Shown here: piece after piece, positions 42,580 to 51,695 of the stretch
Layout: every line of letters starts with the position of its first letter
How positions within the stretch are numbered: the stretch's first letter is position 1
Source: Lichenicola sp965198655
GTDB taxonomy: Bacteria; Pseudomonadota; Alphaproteobacteria; Acetobacterales; Acetobacteraceae
Length of the DNA stretch: 64,000 nt
Direction: 5' to 3'
Assembly (NCBI GenBank): GCA_965198655.1
Contig: OZ240668.1
Location: forward strand, 3,410,001-3,474,000
Notes under the pieces: generated by a model
What the model was told of the DNA's origin: nothing
Seen by the model: the letters and a program-made list of their open reading frames with translations, nothing else
The model's database searches: none
Program-made: the position numbers and the translations under genes

Positions 42580-45171
42580 TCAGGGCCTGCGGCGGCGCGG
42601 CAGCAGTGCCGGCTCCAGCACCATGGTGGCGACCAGGGTGCAGAACAGGCTGATCAGCAGCAGCCGGCCCATGGAGGCGGTGCCGGGATGGTGCGAGGCG
42701 GCGAGCGAGCCGAACGCGGTGCCGGTGGTGAGTGCGGAGAACAGCACCGCGCGGGCAGTCGGCGAGGCCAGCGGGTTAGCGATGCCGGCACGCCAGTTCA
42801 TCACGAAGTAGATGTTGAACGACACGCCGACGCCCAGCAGCAGCGGCAGGGCAATGATGTTGGCGAAGTTCAGCGGCTCGGGGATCAACACCACCAGCAG
42901 CACGGTCAGCAGCGCCGACAGCAGCAGCGGCGCCAGCACCAGCGCCATCAGCGACAGCCGGCGCAGCGCCACCAGCAGGATCAGCGCGATGGCGCCGAGC
43001 GCGCTCGCTGCCGCGACGGCAAAAGCGTGCACGATGGTATCGGCGCTGGCGACGATGGTGACCGCAGCGCCGCCGGCATCCGGCCAGACCGAGCGCACCT
43101 CCCGCACGAAGGCGCGCAGCACCGCGTTGTCGTTCAGCGCGCCCCTCGGGTGCACCTCCATGTGCGCTCGGCCGTCGGGCAGCAGGTAGCCTTCGCGTAT
43201 CTGCTCGGGGATGTCGGCTTCCACCGCCGGCCTGCTCACCGACAGCACGGTGCGCAACTGGTCCAGCTCCATCGGCAGGAAGCGCACTAGGTCCGCGTTC
43301 GCCATCACCAGCGCCGCGTCCGGAGCGGTCGACAGGGTGCGGAGCGCCGCCTCGATCCGCACCATTGGGTCGGTGGGCGGCAGGGTCCTCGCCACCGGAT
43401 CGAGGGCGGCCACCGTCTTCGACGCGGCGGCACGGATCGCCGCGGCATCCGGCGGCGGCAGCGGCGCCGGCACCACCAGGGTCGGCAGCAGGATCTGCGC
43501 CGCGTCCTGGATCAGGGCGAGCTTGTCGGCCTGATGATCGGGCACGAAGCTGTCCAGGGTGAGCACGTCGTGCACCAGGGCCAAGCGCTCCAGCCGGGGC
43601 ACCAGCGCGCGTGCGGTGGCCATGTCCGGCACCAGCAGCTCCGCGCTGTAGGGCGAGGTCACCGGGTCCTTCATCAGCAGCGACAGGGTGCGCAGCGACT
43701 CCGAGTGCGGGTTCTTGGTGTGCAGCGGGTCGCCGTCGAAGCGCAGCAGCGGGATGCAGGCGATGCCCCCCAGCGCCAGCACGGCGAAGCCGGCCAGGAT
43801 CGGCACGCGCTGGCGGCGGATCGCGGCGTCCAGCGGGCGGGCACGCAAGAAGCCCATCTCGCCCACGAGCGGCCGCGGCTGGAACAGGGTGAGCAGCGCC
43901 GGCAGCACGGTCAGCGTGCAGGCGAAGGCGATCAGCATGCCGACGCCGGCGATCAGCCCGAGCTGCGCCACGCCGACGAAGGCGGTGGGGGTGAAGGCGA
44001 GGAACCCGGCCGCGGTCGCCAGGGCCGCGATCAGGATCTGCACCCCGGTCTCTCGGCCGGTCATGGCGAGTGCGGCTTGGTAGTCGGGGCGGCTGCCGTC
44101 CGGCAGCACCTGGGCACGGAACCGGACCGAGAACTGGATCGCGAAGTCGACCGCGATGCCCACGAACAGCACCGCGAACGCCACCGAGATCAGGTTCAGG
44201 GTGCCGACCGCCAGGGCCGCGAAGCCGGTGGTGAACAACAAGCCCAGCACCAGCGTCGACAGGATCGGCACGATCACCCGCCAGGTGCGCACCGCCAGGA
44301 TCAGCCACAGCGAGACCAGCAGCAGGGAGCCGATCAGGCCGGCCACCATGCCCTGGGCGACGGTGGCGAACTCCTCGTCGTCCAGCGCCACCTGGCCGGT
44401 GAGATAGACGTGGGCGCGACCGGAGCGCACGAACTCCAGCCCGGCGATCGCGTGGCGCATCGCCGCGGTGGCGGCCCCACCGGGCTGGAACGAGCCGTAG
44501 TCCAGGCGCGGCTGGGTGACCACGAACTGGTAGTGCCCGCCGAGGTCGCTGAGCGAGCCGGACAGCAGGCGCTGCCAGGACAAGGGCGTCGGGTGGCCGG
44601 CGGCCGCGGCGCCGAGGTTGTCGGCGAAGCTGTCGAGGGCGGTGCCGAAGGAGCGCAGGTTGGCCTGGCCGCGCTGCACCCCCTCGCCGATCAGGGACAG
44701 GGCGCCGAACAGGCCGCGCGCGGACGGGTCCGACGCGAGCTGGCCCAGAAAGGGCTGCGCGTCGATGGTCTTCTCCAGCAGGTCGCCGAGCGGGCCCTGG
44801 TCCAGGAACAACAGGCTGTTGCGTGTGAGGTAGGGCACCTGGTCCGGGGTGCGCACCAGCTTGTAGTGCCGCGTGTCGGCACGCAGCGCCGCAGCGAGCT
44901 GGGACGCGGTGACCTGCGCCTCCTCCGGCACGTCGCCCTGCACCACCGCCACGAGCTGGTCCTCGCCATGCGGGAAGTCGCGCTGGAACTCGGCCTGGCG
45001 CTTCTTCCAGGGAAGCTGGGCGGAGAACAGGCCGCCGGTGTCGGTGGTGACGCTGAGCCGCGCCCGGGTCACGGCGACGGCGCCGACCGCCAGCAGCAGC
45101 GCCAGCAGCGCCACCGCCGGCGCACGGCGCGAGCAAAGGGCCGCGAGGCGGCCGAGCGGTCCGGACAGCAC
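42580..45171 (-). CDS. hpnN: Hopanoid RND transporter HpnN
   Basis: HpnN is an MMPL-type RND exporter that moves hopanoids from the inner to the outer membrane. The 863-residue protein has the expected 12 membrane segments, with two groups and large periplasmic loops at about residues 40-260 and 480-700. Segments such as LLLVSLWLILAVRTWRVIVP and VLFVGIAVDFAIQFSVRFRAQ (RND motif GIAVDFAIQF) are typical. The GTG at 45171 lies 3 bases after the stop of the CDP-alcohol phosphatidyltransferase, so it is translated in coupling with that gene. Confidence 0.94.
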   Translation of the reverse strand: MLSGPLGRLAALCSRRAPAVALLALLLAVGAVAVTRARLSVTTDTGGLFSAQLPWKKRQAEFQRDFPHGEDQLVAVVQGDVPEEAQVTASQLAAALRADTRHYKLVRTPDQVPYLTRNSLLFLDQGPLGDLLEKTIDAQPFLGQLASDPSARGLFGALSLIGEGVQRGQANLRSFGTALDSFADNLGAAAAGHPTPLSWQRLLSGSLSDLGGHYQFVVTQPRLDYGSFQPGGAATAAMRHAIAGLEFVRSGRAHVYLTGQVALDDEEFATVAQGMVAGLIGSLLLVSLWLILAVRTWRVIVPILSTLVLGLLFTTGFAALAVGTLNLISVAFAVLFVGIAVDFAIQFSVRFRAQVLPDGSRPDYQAALAMTGRETGVQILIAALATAAGFLAFTPTAFVGVAQLGLIAGVGMLIAFACTLTVLPALLTLFQPRPLVGEMGFLRARPLDAAIRRQRVPILAGFAVLALGGIACIPLLRFDGDPLHTKNPHSESLRTLSLLMKDPVTSPYSAELLVPDMATARALVPRLERLALVHDVLTLDSFVPDHQADKLALIQDAAQILLPTLVVPAPLPPPDAAAIRAAASKTVAALDPVARTLPPTDPMVRIEAALRTLSTAPDAALVMANADLVRFLPMELDQLRTVLSVSRPAVEADIPEQIREGYLLPDGRAHMEVHPRGALNDNAVLRAFVREVRSVWPDAGGAAVTIVASADTIVHAFAVAAASALGAIALILLVALRRLSLMALVLAPLLLSALLTVLLVVLIPEPLNFANIIALPLLLGVGVSFNIYFVMNWRAGIANPLASPTARAVLFSALTTGTAFGSLAASHHPGTASMGRLLLISLFCTLVATMVLEPALLPRRRRP

Positions 45172-45174
45172 GGC

Positions 45175-45816
45175 TCAGGCGGCCAGGCGGGGCGCCGTGC
45201 GGGCCGGCAGTCGGAGCAGGCGCAGGAGGATCACTCCGGCCATGACGCCGGTGCCGATCGCGGCCCCGAGCAGGATCGGCAGCAGCAGCCCGGCCCAGGC
45301 GGCAGGACCCAGCAGGTAGAGCGCGTCGTCGGGATGGAAACCCCAGGCGCCGGACATGATCCGCTCGCCGGGCACCCGCTTCTCGTAGCGCTCGGACATC
45401 CAGTTGCAGCAGAACATGGCACAGGCCGCGAACAGCCCGAGGACGACCGACCAGGCGCCGAGGCGGTGGCCGAACAGGGTGGCGTGGGTCAGGCCGATGC
45501 CGATGGCGGCGAAGAACAGGCAGTTGATGCCGTTGTCGACCAGGTAGTCGTAGCGGTGGCCGCCCGGGCTCATCATGTCGCCGATCCGCGCCAGCTCGCC
45601 GTCGGCGCGGTCCAGGAACGCCGACAGCACCCAGGACAGGCCGCCCCAGAAGACGAACGTGCCGGGATGGCGCTGGTACGGCATCAGCGCCAGGCAGGCG
45701 CAGGCGCCGAGGCCGGTGAGCAGGCGCAGCGTGGTCAGGTGGTTGGGCGTGACCCCGGTGCCGAGCAGCGGCCGGACCGCCAGGCGGGCCAGGGCGTGGG
45801 TCCAGGTGTCGTTCAA
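45175..45816 (-). CDS. CDP-alcohol phosphatidyltransferase
   Basis: The 213-residue membrane protein transfers a phospho-alcohol from a CDP-linked donor to a lipid or polyol. The full signature DGx2ARx8Gx3Dx3D is visible in DRADGELARIGDMMSPGGHRYDYLVD, near residues 68-93. About six hydrophobic segments surround it. The start codon appears to be TTG at 45816, overlapping the stop of hpnL in a TTGA junction. Because it sits between hpnL and hpnN and faces a 2-aminoethylphosphonate transaminase gene, it may build a special lipid headgroup, but the substrate is not known. Confidence 0.88.
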   Translation of the reverse strand: MNDTWTHALARLAVRPLLGTGVTPNHLTTLRLLTGLGACACLALMPYQRHPGTFVFWGGLSWVLSAFLDRADGELARIGDMMSPGGHRYDYLVDNGINCLFFAAIGIGLTHATLFGHRLGAWSVVLGLFAACAMFCCNWMSERYEKRVPGERIMSGAWGFHPDDALYLLGPAAWAGLLLPILLGAAIGTGVMAGVILLRLLRLPARTAPRLAA

Positions 45817-46868
45817 GACGCGTCTCCGTAGTCCAGGGCGGCTTCCTGCACGCTTCCCGGCGCCCCGCTGCCGGCGCCACCCCGGGGGCGGGGCTGGTCC
45901 GGCCTGGACGGGAGGGGGGACCGGGCCAGCCATTGCCAGGCCGCCAGCGCCGGCAGGCCGAGGGCGATCTCGCGCAGCCGCTTGATCAGCGCCAGCGCGA
46001 TCGACACCGCCGGCGGCAGGCCGAACAGGCTGCCGACCACCACGAACCCGCCTTCCGACACGCCCAGCGCGCCGGGCACCACGAAGCCGACCGACTTCAC
46101 CGCCTGGCCAAGGCTTTCGATCACCAGCCCGGGCCCCAGGCCGCGGCCGTGGCCGAGGACGTGCAGCGCCAGGCACACCTCCACCGCGCCCAGCAGCCAG
46201 GAGGTCGACTGGCTGAGCGCCGCCCAGGCGACCTGTCGGGGCTGCTTGTAGAGCGACAACAGGGCGGCATGCAGCCCCTGGATCTCGCCCATGCCCTGCC
46301 ATCCGAACTGCGCGGCGAGGCGCATCAGCCCGGCTTCCAGCAGGCGGGCGAGGCCGAGCCATTGCCCGCCCAGGAACACCGCGCCGGCCAGCACCGCCAC
46401 GCCGAGGCCGCCCATCACCTCGTCCGTCACCCGGCTGCGCCCGAGCAGGTGCAGCAGCAGCAGCAGGCCGGTGACGGTGAACAGGACCTGGGTCAGCATC
46501 TCCATGGTCAGGTCGCACACGGTGCCGGCGGCGGCGCGCACCAGCGGCACCCCCCGCTTGCGCAGCAGGCCCACCACCGCGAACTCGCCGCCGACCTGCG
46601 CCACCGGCAGCAGGTTGTTCACCCCTTCGCGCACCCAGCGCAGCAGCACGAAGTCGAGCACCGACGGGCGCGGCGACGTGCTGCCGGCGATGGCGCGCCA
46701 GCCAAGGGCGGAGAACAAGATCTGGACCAGGTGGAACCCCATCACCAGCACGATGCCCCAGCCGGCCTGCTCCAGCAGCGCCAGCACGTGGCCGAAGCCG
46801 TAACGGGCCAGCAGCCAGATCGTGAGGCCCGCGCCGAGGGTGCCGCCGATCAGGGTGAGCAGCTTCAT
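45813..46868 (-). CDS. hpnL: Hopanoid-associated membrane protein HpnL (flippase-like)
   Basis: This 351-residue protein belongs to the UPF0104/lysylphosphatidylglycerol-synthase transmembrane family and matches its hopanoid-linked branch HpnL. It has seven or eight hydrophobic segments, beginning MKLLTLIGGTLGAGLTIWLL. The conserved REGVNNLLPVAQVGGEFAVV and GFVVPGALGVSEGGFVVVGSLFGL are family signatures. The C-terminal tail (PSRPDQPRPRGGAGSGAPG) is disordered. Its function is unknown; lipid flipping is suspected. The downstream phosphatidyltransferase starts inside its stop codon. Confidence 0.87.
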   Translation of the reverse strand: MKLLTLIGGTLGAGLTIWLLARYGFGHVLALLEQAGWGIVLVMGFHLVQILFSALGWRAIAGSTSPRPSVLDFVLLRWVREGVNNLLPVAQVGGEFAVVGLLRKRGVPLVRAAAGTVCDLTMEMLTQVLFTVTGLLLLLHLLGRSRVTDEVMGGLGVAVLAGAVFLGGQWLGLARLLEAGLMRLAAQFGWQGMGEIQGLHAALLSLYKQPRQVAWAALSQSTSWLLGAVEVCLALHVLGHGRGLGPGLVIESLGQAVKSVGFVVPGALGVSEGGFVVVGSLFGLPPAVSIALALIKRLREIALGLPALAAWQWLARSPLPSRPDQPRPRGGAGSGAPGSVQEAALDYGDAS

Positions 46869-46960
46869 GGAGGAGGATCCAGTGGGACGAGGATGAGCGT
46901 CGCCTCCGGAGCGGCAGGCGGGCTCTGGCGATGCGGCCGGCAATCGGGCAGGGATGAACC

Positions 46961-48091
46961 GTGTCGGCCCCCATGTATCGGACCTGCCCCGCCTTGAGAA
47001 CCACGAACGAGACGCGTCCGCTGCTGCTGACGCCGGGGCCGCTGACAACCAGCGCCGCCACGCGGGCGGCGCTCGGCCGCGACTGGGGCTCGCGCGACGG
47101 CGACTTCATCGCCCTCACCGCGCGGCTGCGTGCGCGGCTGGCGGCGCTGGCCGGGGCTGCCGGCACCCACGAGGCGGTGCTGCTGGCCGGCAGCGGCACC
47201 ACGGCGGTCGAGGCGGCGCTGCAAAGCCTGGTGCCACGCGACGGGCGGGTGCTGGTGCTGGTGAACGGCGCCTATGGGCGGCGGATGGTGGAGATCCTGC
47301 AACGGCTCGGGCGCGAGCTCGTGGTGCGGGATTGGGCGGAGGACGAGGCGGTCGATCCGACGGTGGTGGACGCCCTGCTGGCGGCCGATCCGGCTGTCAC
47401 GGACGTGGCGGTGGTGCATTGCGAGACCACCAGCGGGCTGCTGAACCCGCTCGAAGCGGTGGCCTCGGTGGTCGCGGCGCGGGGGCGGCGGCTGCTGGTG
47501 GACGCGATGAGCAGCTTCGGTGCGCTGCCGGTGGAGGCGGCGCGGCTCGGGCTGACGGCGGTGATGGCGTCCTCGAACAAGGGGCTGGAAGGGGTGCCGG
47601 GACTCGGCTTCGTGGTGGCGGAACGGGCGCACTTGGCAACCTGCGCCGGGAACGCGATCAGCCTGAGCCTGGACCTGTTCGCGCAGGCCGAGGGGTTCCG
47701 GCGCAACGGGCAATGGCGGTTCACGCCGCCGGTGCAGGTGGCGGCCGCCCTCGACTCGGCGCTGGACCAGCTAGATGCGGAAGGGGGCGTGGCGGCGCGT
47801 GGCGCGCGGTATCGCCGGCTGCACGCCCTGCTGGTGGACGGGATGGCGGCGCTCGGGTTCGAGACCTATCTTCCCCCTGCCCTGCAGGCGCCGATCATCG
47901 TCACGTTCCGCGATCCGGGGCCGCCGTTCGACTTCGCCGCCCTCTACGACGCACTCGCCGCGGGGGGGATCGTGCTGTATCCGGGCAAGCTGACGCGGGA
48001 GCCCAGCTTCCGCATCGGCTGCATGGGCGCGATCGACGAGGCGGACATCGCGCGCGCCTTGGCGGCGATCGGGGCGCATCTCGGGCGCTGA
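46961..48091 (+). CDS. phnW: 2-Aminoethylphosphonate-pyruvate transaminase
   Basis: PhnW transfers the amino group of 2-aminoethylphosphonate to pyruvate, giving phosphonoacetaldehyde and alanine, and can run in reverse. The product of about 376 residues starts with RPLLLTPGPLTTS, then AVLLAGSGTTAVEAAL. The PLP lysine is in MASSNKGLEGVPGLGFV. The C-terminal YPGKLTREPSFRIGCMGAID is typical of PhnW. GTG at 46961 follows a GGGA site; ATG 46973 is an alternative. There is no phnX hydrolase, pepM or ppd nearby, so the direction of use is open. Confidence 0.92.
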   Translation: MSAPMYRTCPALRTTNETRPLLLTPGPLTTSAATRAALGRDWGSRDGDFIALTARLRARLAALAGAAGTHEAVLLAGSGTTAVEAALQSLVPRDGRVLVLVNGAYGRRMVEILQRLGRELVVRDWAEDEAVDPTVVDALLAADPAVTDVAVVHCETTSGLLNPLEAVASVVAARGRRLLVDAMSSFGALPVEAARLGLTAVMASSNKGLEGVPGLGFVVAERAHLATCAGNAISLSLDLFAQAEGFRRNGQWRFTPPVQVAAALDSALDQLDAEGGVAARGARYRRLHALLVDGMAALGFETYLPPALQAPIIVTFRDPGPPFDFAALYDALAAGGIVLYPGKLTREPSFRIGCMGAIDEADIARALAAIGAHLGR

Positions 48092-48146
48092 GGCGTCACC
48101 ATACCATCACATGGCGAAAGCGGCGCGCTGCGGTAGGAGGCCGCCC

Positions 48147-50312
48147 GTGTCACGCCTCGTCAGACGTTTGGGCCTGGTCGTCTGCGTGGGCGCAGCCGGG
48201 CCAGCCGGACCCGCGAGGGCCGACGACCCGGTCGAGGTGGTGACGGTCCGACCGGGCGTCGGGACCGAGGCGCCTTCGGCGCAGCCGACCGGGGCCACCG
48301 AGCCCGCCTCGGTGGTGGACCAGGCGGCGCTCGACCGCTACGTGGCGCCGACCGGCAACTACGACGACGCGCTGCGGCTGACTCCCTCGGTGCTGGACGT
48401 ATCGCCGAACGGCCCCGGGCTCGGCGAGGCGCAGGTGCTGACCATACGCGGCTTCGCCGACGGGCAGTACGACGTCACCTTCGACGGCATCCCGTTCGCC
48501 GACAGCGACGACTTCACCCATCACAGCTCGGCCTACTTCACGGCCCGCGACCTCGCGAGCGTCACCGTGGATCGCGGGCCGGGCGATGCCACGACGATCG
48601 GCGACGCGACCTTCGGCGGCACCGTGTCGCTGCGCTCGATCGACCCGTCTAAGACCGGCACGGTGTCGCCCACGGAGTCGGTCGGCTCGTTCGCGACCCG
48701 GTCCGGCGGGCTGCTGCTGGACTCAGGGTCGGACGGGTCGGGGTCGGGCGGACTGCCTGGCGGCGCGTCGGGGGTGCTGGACGCGGAGGCGGTGCAAAGC
48801 GACGGCGCGCTCGACGGGGCGGCGCAGCGGCGGGGCACGCTGTTCGGCAAGCTGCTGGTGCCGCTCGGGCCGGGGATGACGCTGACGCTGGCGAGCAACC
48901 TGGCGCGCACCGTGCAGAACGAGCCGCCCGGCGCCACGGCGGCGGAGATCGCGTCGTTCGGGCCGTCGGTGGCGCTGAACGGCGACGGGCGATCGCAGGC
49001 GTACGAGGGCTACAACAGCTCGGCGTATCGCACCGACCTGTCCTATGCCGCGCTGTCGGCCAGGCCCGCGGACGGGACCACGCTGTCGGGCACGCTCTAC
49101 AGCTACGGGCTGAACCGGCACTTCGAGCAGGGGCTGGACCCGAACGGCGAAACCCCGGACGGCACCGCGTTCGGCGCCACGCACGTTCCGGGGCAGTCCG
49201 GGCGGAACGGGCTGCAGGCTTGGGGGACCGTGCTGCGGGCGGTGCGGCGCCTGCCGGACGGCTGGTCGGCGGAAGCCGGGATCTGGGCCGAACGGCAGGT
49301 CAACGCGCGCAGCCTGGTCGAAATCGACCAGGACGCGGGCGGCGTCGCCAACCCGGTGCTGGCGCCGGTGCCGGGCGTGCCGGGGTCGGCCGCGATCGAC
49401 CGGCTGCAGCACGAGTCGCTGTTGACGCTGCAGCCCTACGCGCAGCTCGACTGGCAGGCGCTGCCGTGGCTGCGGCTGAGCGCCGGGCTGAAGGGCGCGT
49501 GGTTCGACCGGATCGTGTCGGCGCCGGTCATGGAGGGCACCAGGCTGCCGACAACGGTTGATCGCGGCTTCGGCGCGGTGCTTCCGGCGTTCAGCGCGCG
49601 TGCCGGGCTCGGCGCCGGCTGGAGCCTGTATGCGCAAGGCGCGCGCGGCTTCCTGGCGCCGCCGCTGCAACTGTTCGACGTGTTTGATCCCGGCACGGCG
49701 GCGATCTCGCCGGAGAACACCTGGAATTTCCAGCTCGGTGCGGCGTGGCACACAGGCGGGCTAGCGGCGTCGGCGGACGCGTACTGGATCCTGTTCGACG
49801 ACGCGATCGGCGTGCGTACGTTGGGCGGCGAGTCCCTCGACTTCTCCGAAGGCAGGGTGACCTATCGCGGGCTGGAAGCGGAGGCGACCCAGGCGCTCGG
49901 CGGGGGCTTGAGCCTGTATGCGAGCGGGTCGCTGAACGGGGCGCACCAGTCCGGCGGGATCGGCGGGACGTCCGGGCCGGCACCGGATACGCCGCAGGCG
50001 ACGCTGGGCGCCGGGCTGATCCTGACCCGCGGCCAGGTGAAGGCGTCGCTGGTCGATCGCTGGACCGGGGGCTCGTTCGGCGACGTCGGCGGCAACCCGT
50101 GGATCGCGCCGAACAGCCAGCTCGACCTGTCTGCCGGCACCACGCTGCGTGTCGACCGGATGGTGCCGGTCGCGCTGAAGGCACAGGTGTTCAACCTGCT
50201 GGACAGCCGGAAGATCGACGGCCTGGCCGGCTACACCGTCGCGGACGAGACGCCGCTGTTCTGGACCCAGGCCGGCCGGTCCGTGTTCGTCAGCGCGACG
50301 GAGCGGTTTTGA
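48147..50312 (+). CDS. TonB-dependent outer membrane receptor
   Basis: The 721-residue protein is an outer-membrane gated channel for a scarce solute such as a metal chelate. The chosen GTG at 48147 follows a perfect AGGAGG 6 bases upstream and gives a signal peptide (SRLVRRLGLVVCVGAAGPAG). The plug domain (about residues 50-180) has LTIRGFADGQYDVTFDGIPFAD and DRGPGDATTIGDATFGGTVSL. The barrel ends with FVSATERF, with a terminal Phe. No inner-membrane transporter, sigma factor or anti-sigma gene adjoins it. The stop TGA lies in the TTTTGAGAAGC left edge of a family B repeat. Confidence 0.92.
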   Translation: MSRLVRRLGLVVCVGAAGPAGPARADDPVEVVTVRPGVGTEAPSAQPTGATEPASVVDQAALDRYVAPTGNYDDALRLTPSVLDVSPNGPGLGEAQVLTIRGFADGQYDVTFDGIPFADSDDFTHHSSAYFTARDLASVTVDRGPGDATTIGDATFGGTVSLRSIDPSKTGTVSPTESVGSFATRSGGLLLDSGSDGSGSGGLPGGASGVLDAEAVQSDGALDGAAQRRGTLFGKLLVPLGPGMTLTLASNLARTVQNEPPGATAAEIASFGPSVALNGDGRSQAYEGYNSSAYRTDLSYAALSARPADGTTLSGTLYSYGLNRHFEQGLDPNGETPDGTAFGATHVPGQSGRNGLQAWGTVLRAVRRLPDGWSAEAGIWAERQVNARSLVEIDQDAGGVANPVLAPVPGVPGSAAIDRLQHESLLTLQPYAQLDWQALPWLRLSAGLKGAWFDRIVSAPVMEGTRLPTTVDRGFGAVLPAFSARAGLGAGWSLYAQGARGFLAPPLQLFDVFDPGTAAISPENTWNFQLGAAWHTGGLAASADAYWILFDDAIGVRTLGGESLDFSEGRVTYRGLEAEATQALGGGLSLYASGSLNGAHQSGGIGGTSGPAPDTPQATLGAGLILTRGQVKASLVDRWTGGSFGDVGGNPWIAPNSQLDLSAGTTLRVDRMVPVALKAQVFNLLDSRKIDGLAGYTVADETPLFWTQAGRSVFVSATERF

Positions 50313-50467
50313 GAAGCAAGGCCAGGGCTCTGCCCATCGATCTGCCTCGCAGCTCGATCCGCTGGGGCCGGAGGCCCCAGACCCCTGGGTTTGAAGGGCT
50401 CCGCCCTTCATGGGGTCTAGGGGCGACGCCCCTGGCCTTCGCCATCCACCGGAGTTCTCAAGCGGAC
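50307..50467 (+). repeat. Family B repeat, copy 4
   Basis: The hairpins GCCAGGGCTCTGCCC, CTGGGGCCGGAGGCCCCAG, GAAGGGCTCCGCCCTTC and TAGGGGCGACGCCCCTG follow in the same order as in the other copies. The left edge, GTTTTGAGAAGC, carries the TGA stop of the TonB receptor; the right edge is GGAGTTCTCAAGCGGAC. The element is about 160 bp and slightly shorter than the copy at 40929. Confidence 0.8.
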
Positions 50468-50564
50468 TGCGAGGAGTCTCGAATAACGGACGGGATGAAC
50501 GTTGCGAAGGCGAACATTCGCATCGGTCGCGCGTTGGGGTGCCACATCCATCGGGAGCTGCTCC

Positions 50565-50759
50565 ATGCTGACCATCCTCATCGTCGTGCTGATCGTGCTG
50601 GCGCTCGGCGGCGGCGGCTACGGCTACCGGTCCGGCTGGTATGGGGGCTCGCGCGGCACCGGGTTCAACGGGCTGGGGCTGGTGCCGATCCTGTTGATCA
50701 TCGTGGTGCTCTACCTGCTGTTCCATGGCGTGGGGGGGACGACCGCGACCACGCCCTGA
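50565..50759 (+). CDS. Small two-segment membrane protein, DUF3309-like
   Basis: The 64-residue protein has two hydrophobic segments, MLTILIVVLIVLAL and LVPILLIIVVLYLLF, with a Gly/Tyr-rich turn GGGGYGYRSGWYGGSRG between. A GGGAG site lies about 8 bases before the ATG. The layout resembles the small DUF3309 family of unknown function. It would sit in the inner membrane. Confidence 0.7.
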   Translation: MLTILIVVLIVLALGGGGYGYRSGWYGGSRGTGFNGLGLVPILLIIVVLYLLFHGVGGTTATTP

Positions 50760-50812
50760 GCGGCGTCCGGCCGGACCAACGAGGCCACGCGCCGTCGCAG
50801 GAGGACCGCCTG

Positions 50813-51484
50813 CTATGACGGCGCGCCGACCTGCCGCATCGGGGCGGCCTTGGTGAAGGCCGGGTGGGCTTCGCAGGCGGCGAAGATGCGGTCCACCGTG
50901 GGCGTGTCCGGCACCTCGATCCTGAAGATCGGCAGCACGATCTTGATGCTGGCCAGGCAGATGTCGGCGAGGGTGATGGCGTCGCCGTGGCAGAACGTCC
51001 CGGTCGCGGCCTCGCGCGCAATACGTTGCTCGACCGCCTGCAGGCCGGCGGTAAACCAGTTCACGCGCCAGGCGCGTATAGCGTCGGCGTCGAAATGCGC
51101 GGCCTCGGTCAGGTACTTCACCACGCGCGGCACGATCAGCGGGTGAGTGTCGGACACCAGCATGGAAGCGAGCCCGCGCACCCTGGCGCGGCCGTGCGGC
51201 GTGGACGGCAGCAACGGCACGACGGGATGCACCTCCTCCAGGAACTCCAGGATGGCCAGGGACTGCGTGAGCGGCGGCGCGTCCTCAGCCTCGCGGTCGA
51301 CCAGCGCCGGGATCGCGCCGAGCGGGTTGATACGCAGGAACGCCTCGCCGCGCTGCTCTCCCGCATCCAGGTCGACGATGCGCTCGGACGCGGCGAGGCC
51401 CTTGAGATTGAGCGCCACGCGGACCCGGTAGGTCGCGGAGGTGCGCCAATAGGCGAACAGCTCGAAGCGGGCGTCGTCGTCCAT
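50813..51484 (-). CDS. maiA: Maleylacetoacetate isomerase (zeta-class GST)
   Basis: MaiA converts maleylacetoacetate to fumarylacetoacetate with glutathione in tyrosine breakdown. The 223-residue protein has the GST thioredoxin domain with FELFAYWRTSATYRVRVALN, INPLGAIPALVD, and LTQSLAILEFLEEVHP, followed by the helical domain with CHGDAITLADICLASI. The ATG at 51484 is chosen over 51496 by spacing to AAGG. The partners hmgA and fahA are not in the window. Confidence 0.92.
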   Translation of the reverse strand: MDDDARFELFAYWRTSATYRVRVALNLKGLAASERIVDLDAGEQRGEAFLRINPLGAIPALVDREAEDAPPLTQSLAILEFLEEVHPVVPLLPSTPHGRARVRGLASMLVSDTHPLIVPRVVKYLTEAAHFDADAIRAWRVNWFTAGLQAVEQRIAREAATGTFCHGDAITLADICLASIKIVLPIFRIEVPDTPTVDRIFAACEAHPAFTKAAPMRQVGAPS

Positions 51485-51695
51485 GGGTCTGGCCATCCTT
51501 GATCCGAACGGCGAATCGCGTAGGACAGAACGACCGGGGTGTCGATCCCGGCGCCATGGCATCCGGCGCCCGGCGTTGCGGAGAGCCGGAGCTCGACACC
51601 GACATCCTCGATGGTGGGGCCCGGACGCGCCACGCCCGCGGGAGACGAGGCGGCTCAGCCTCCATACGTCGGCAGCACGATCAGGACAGGCAACG

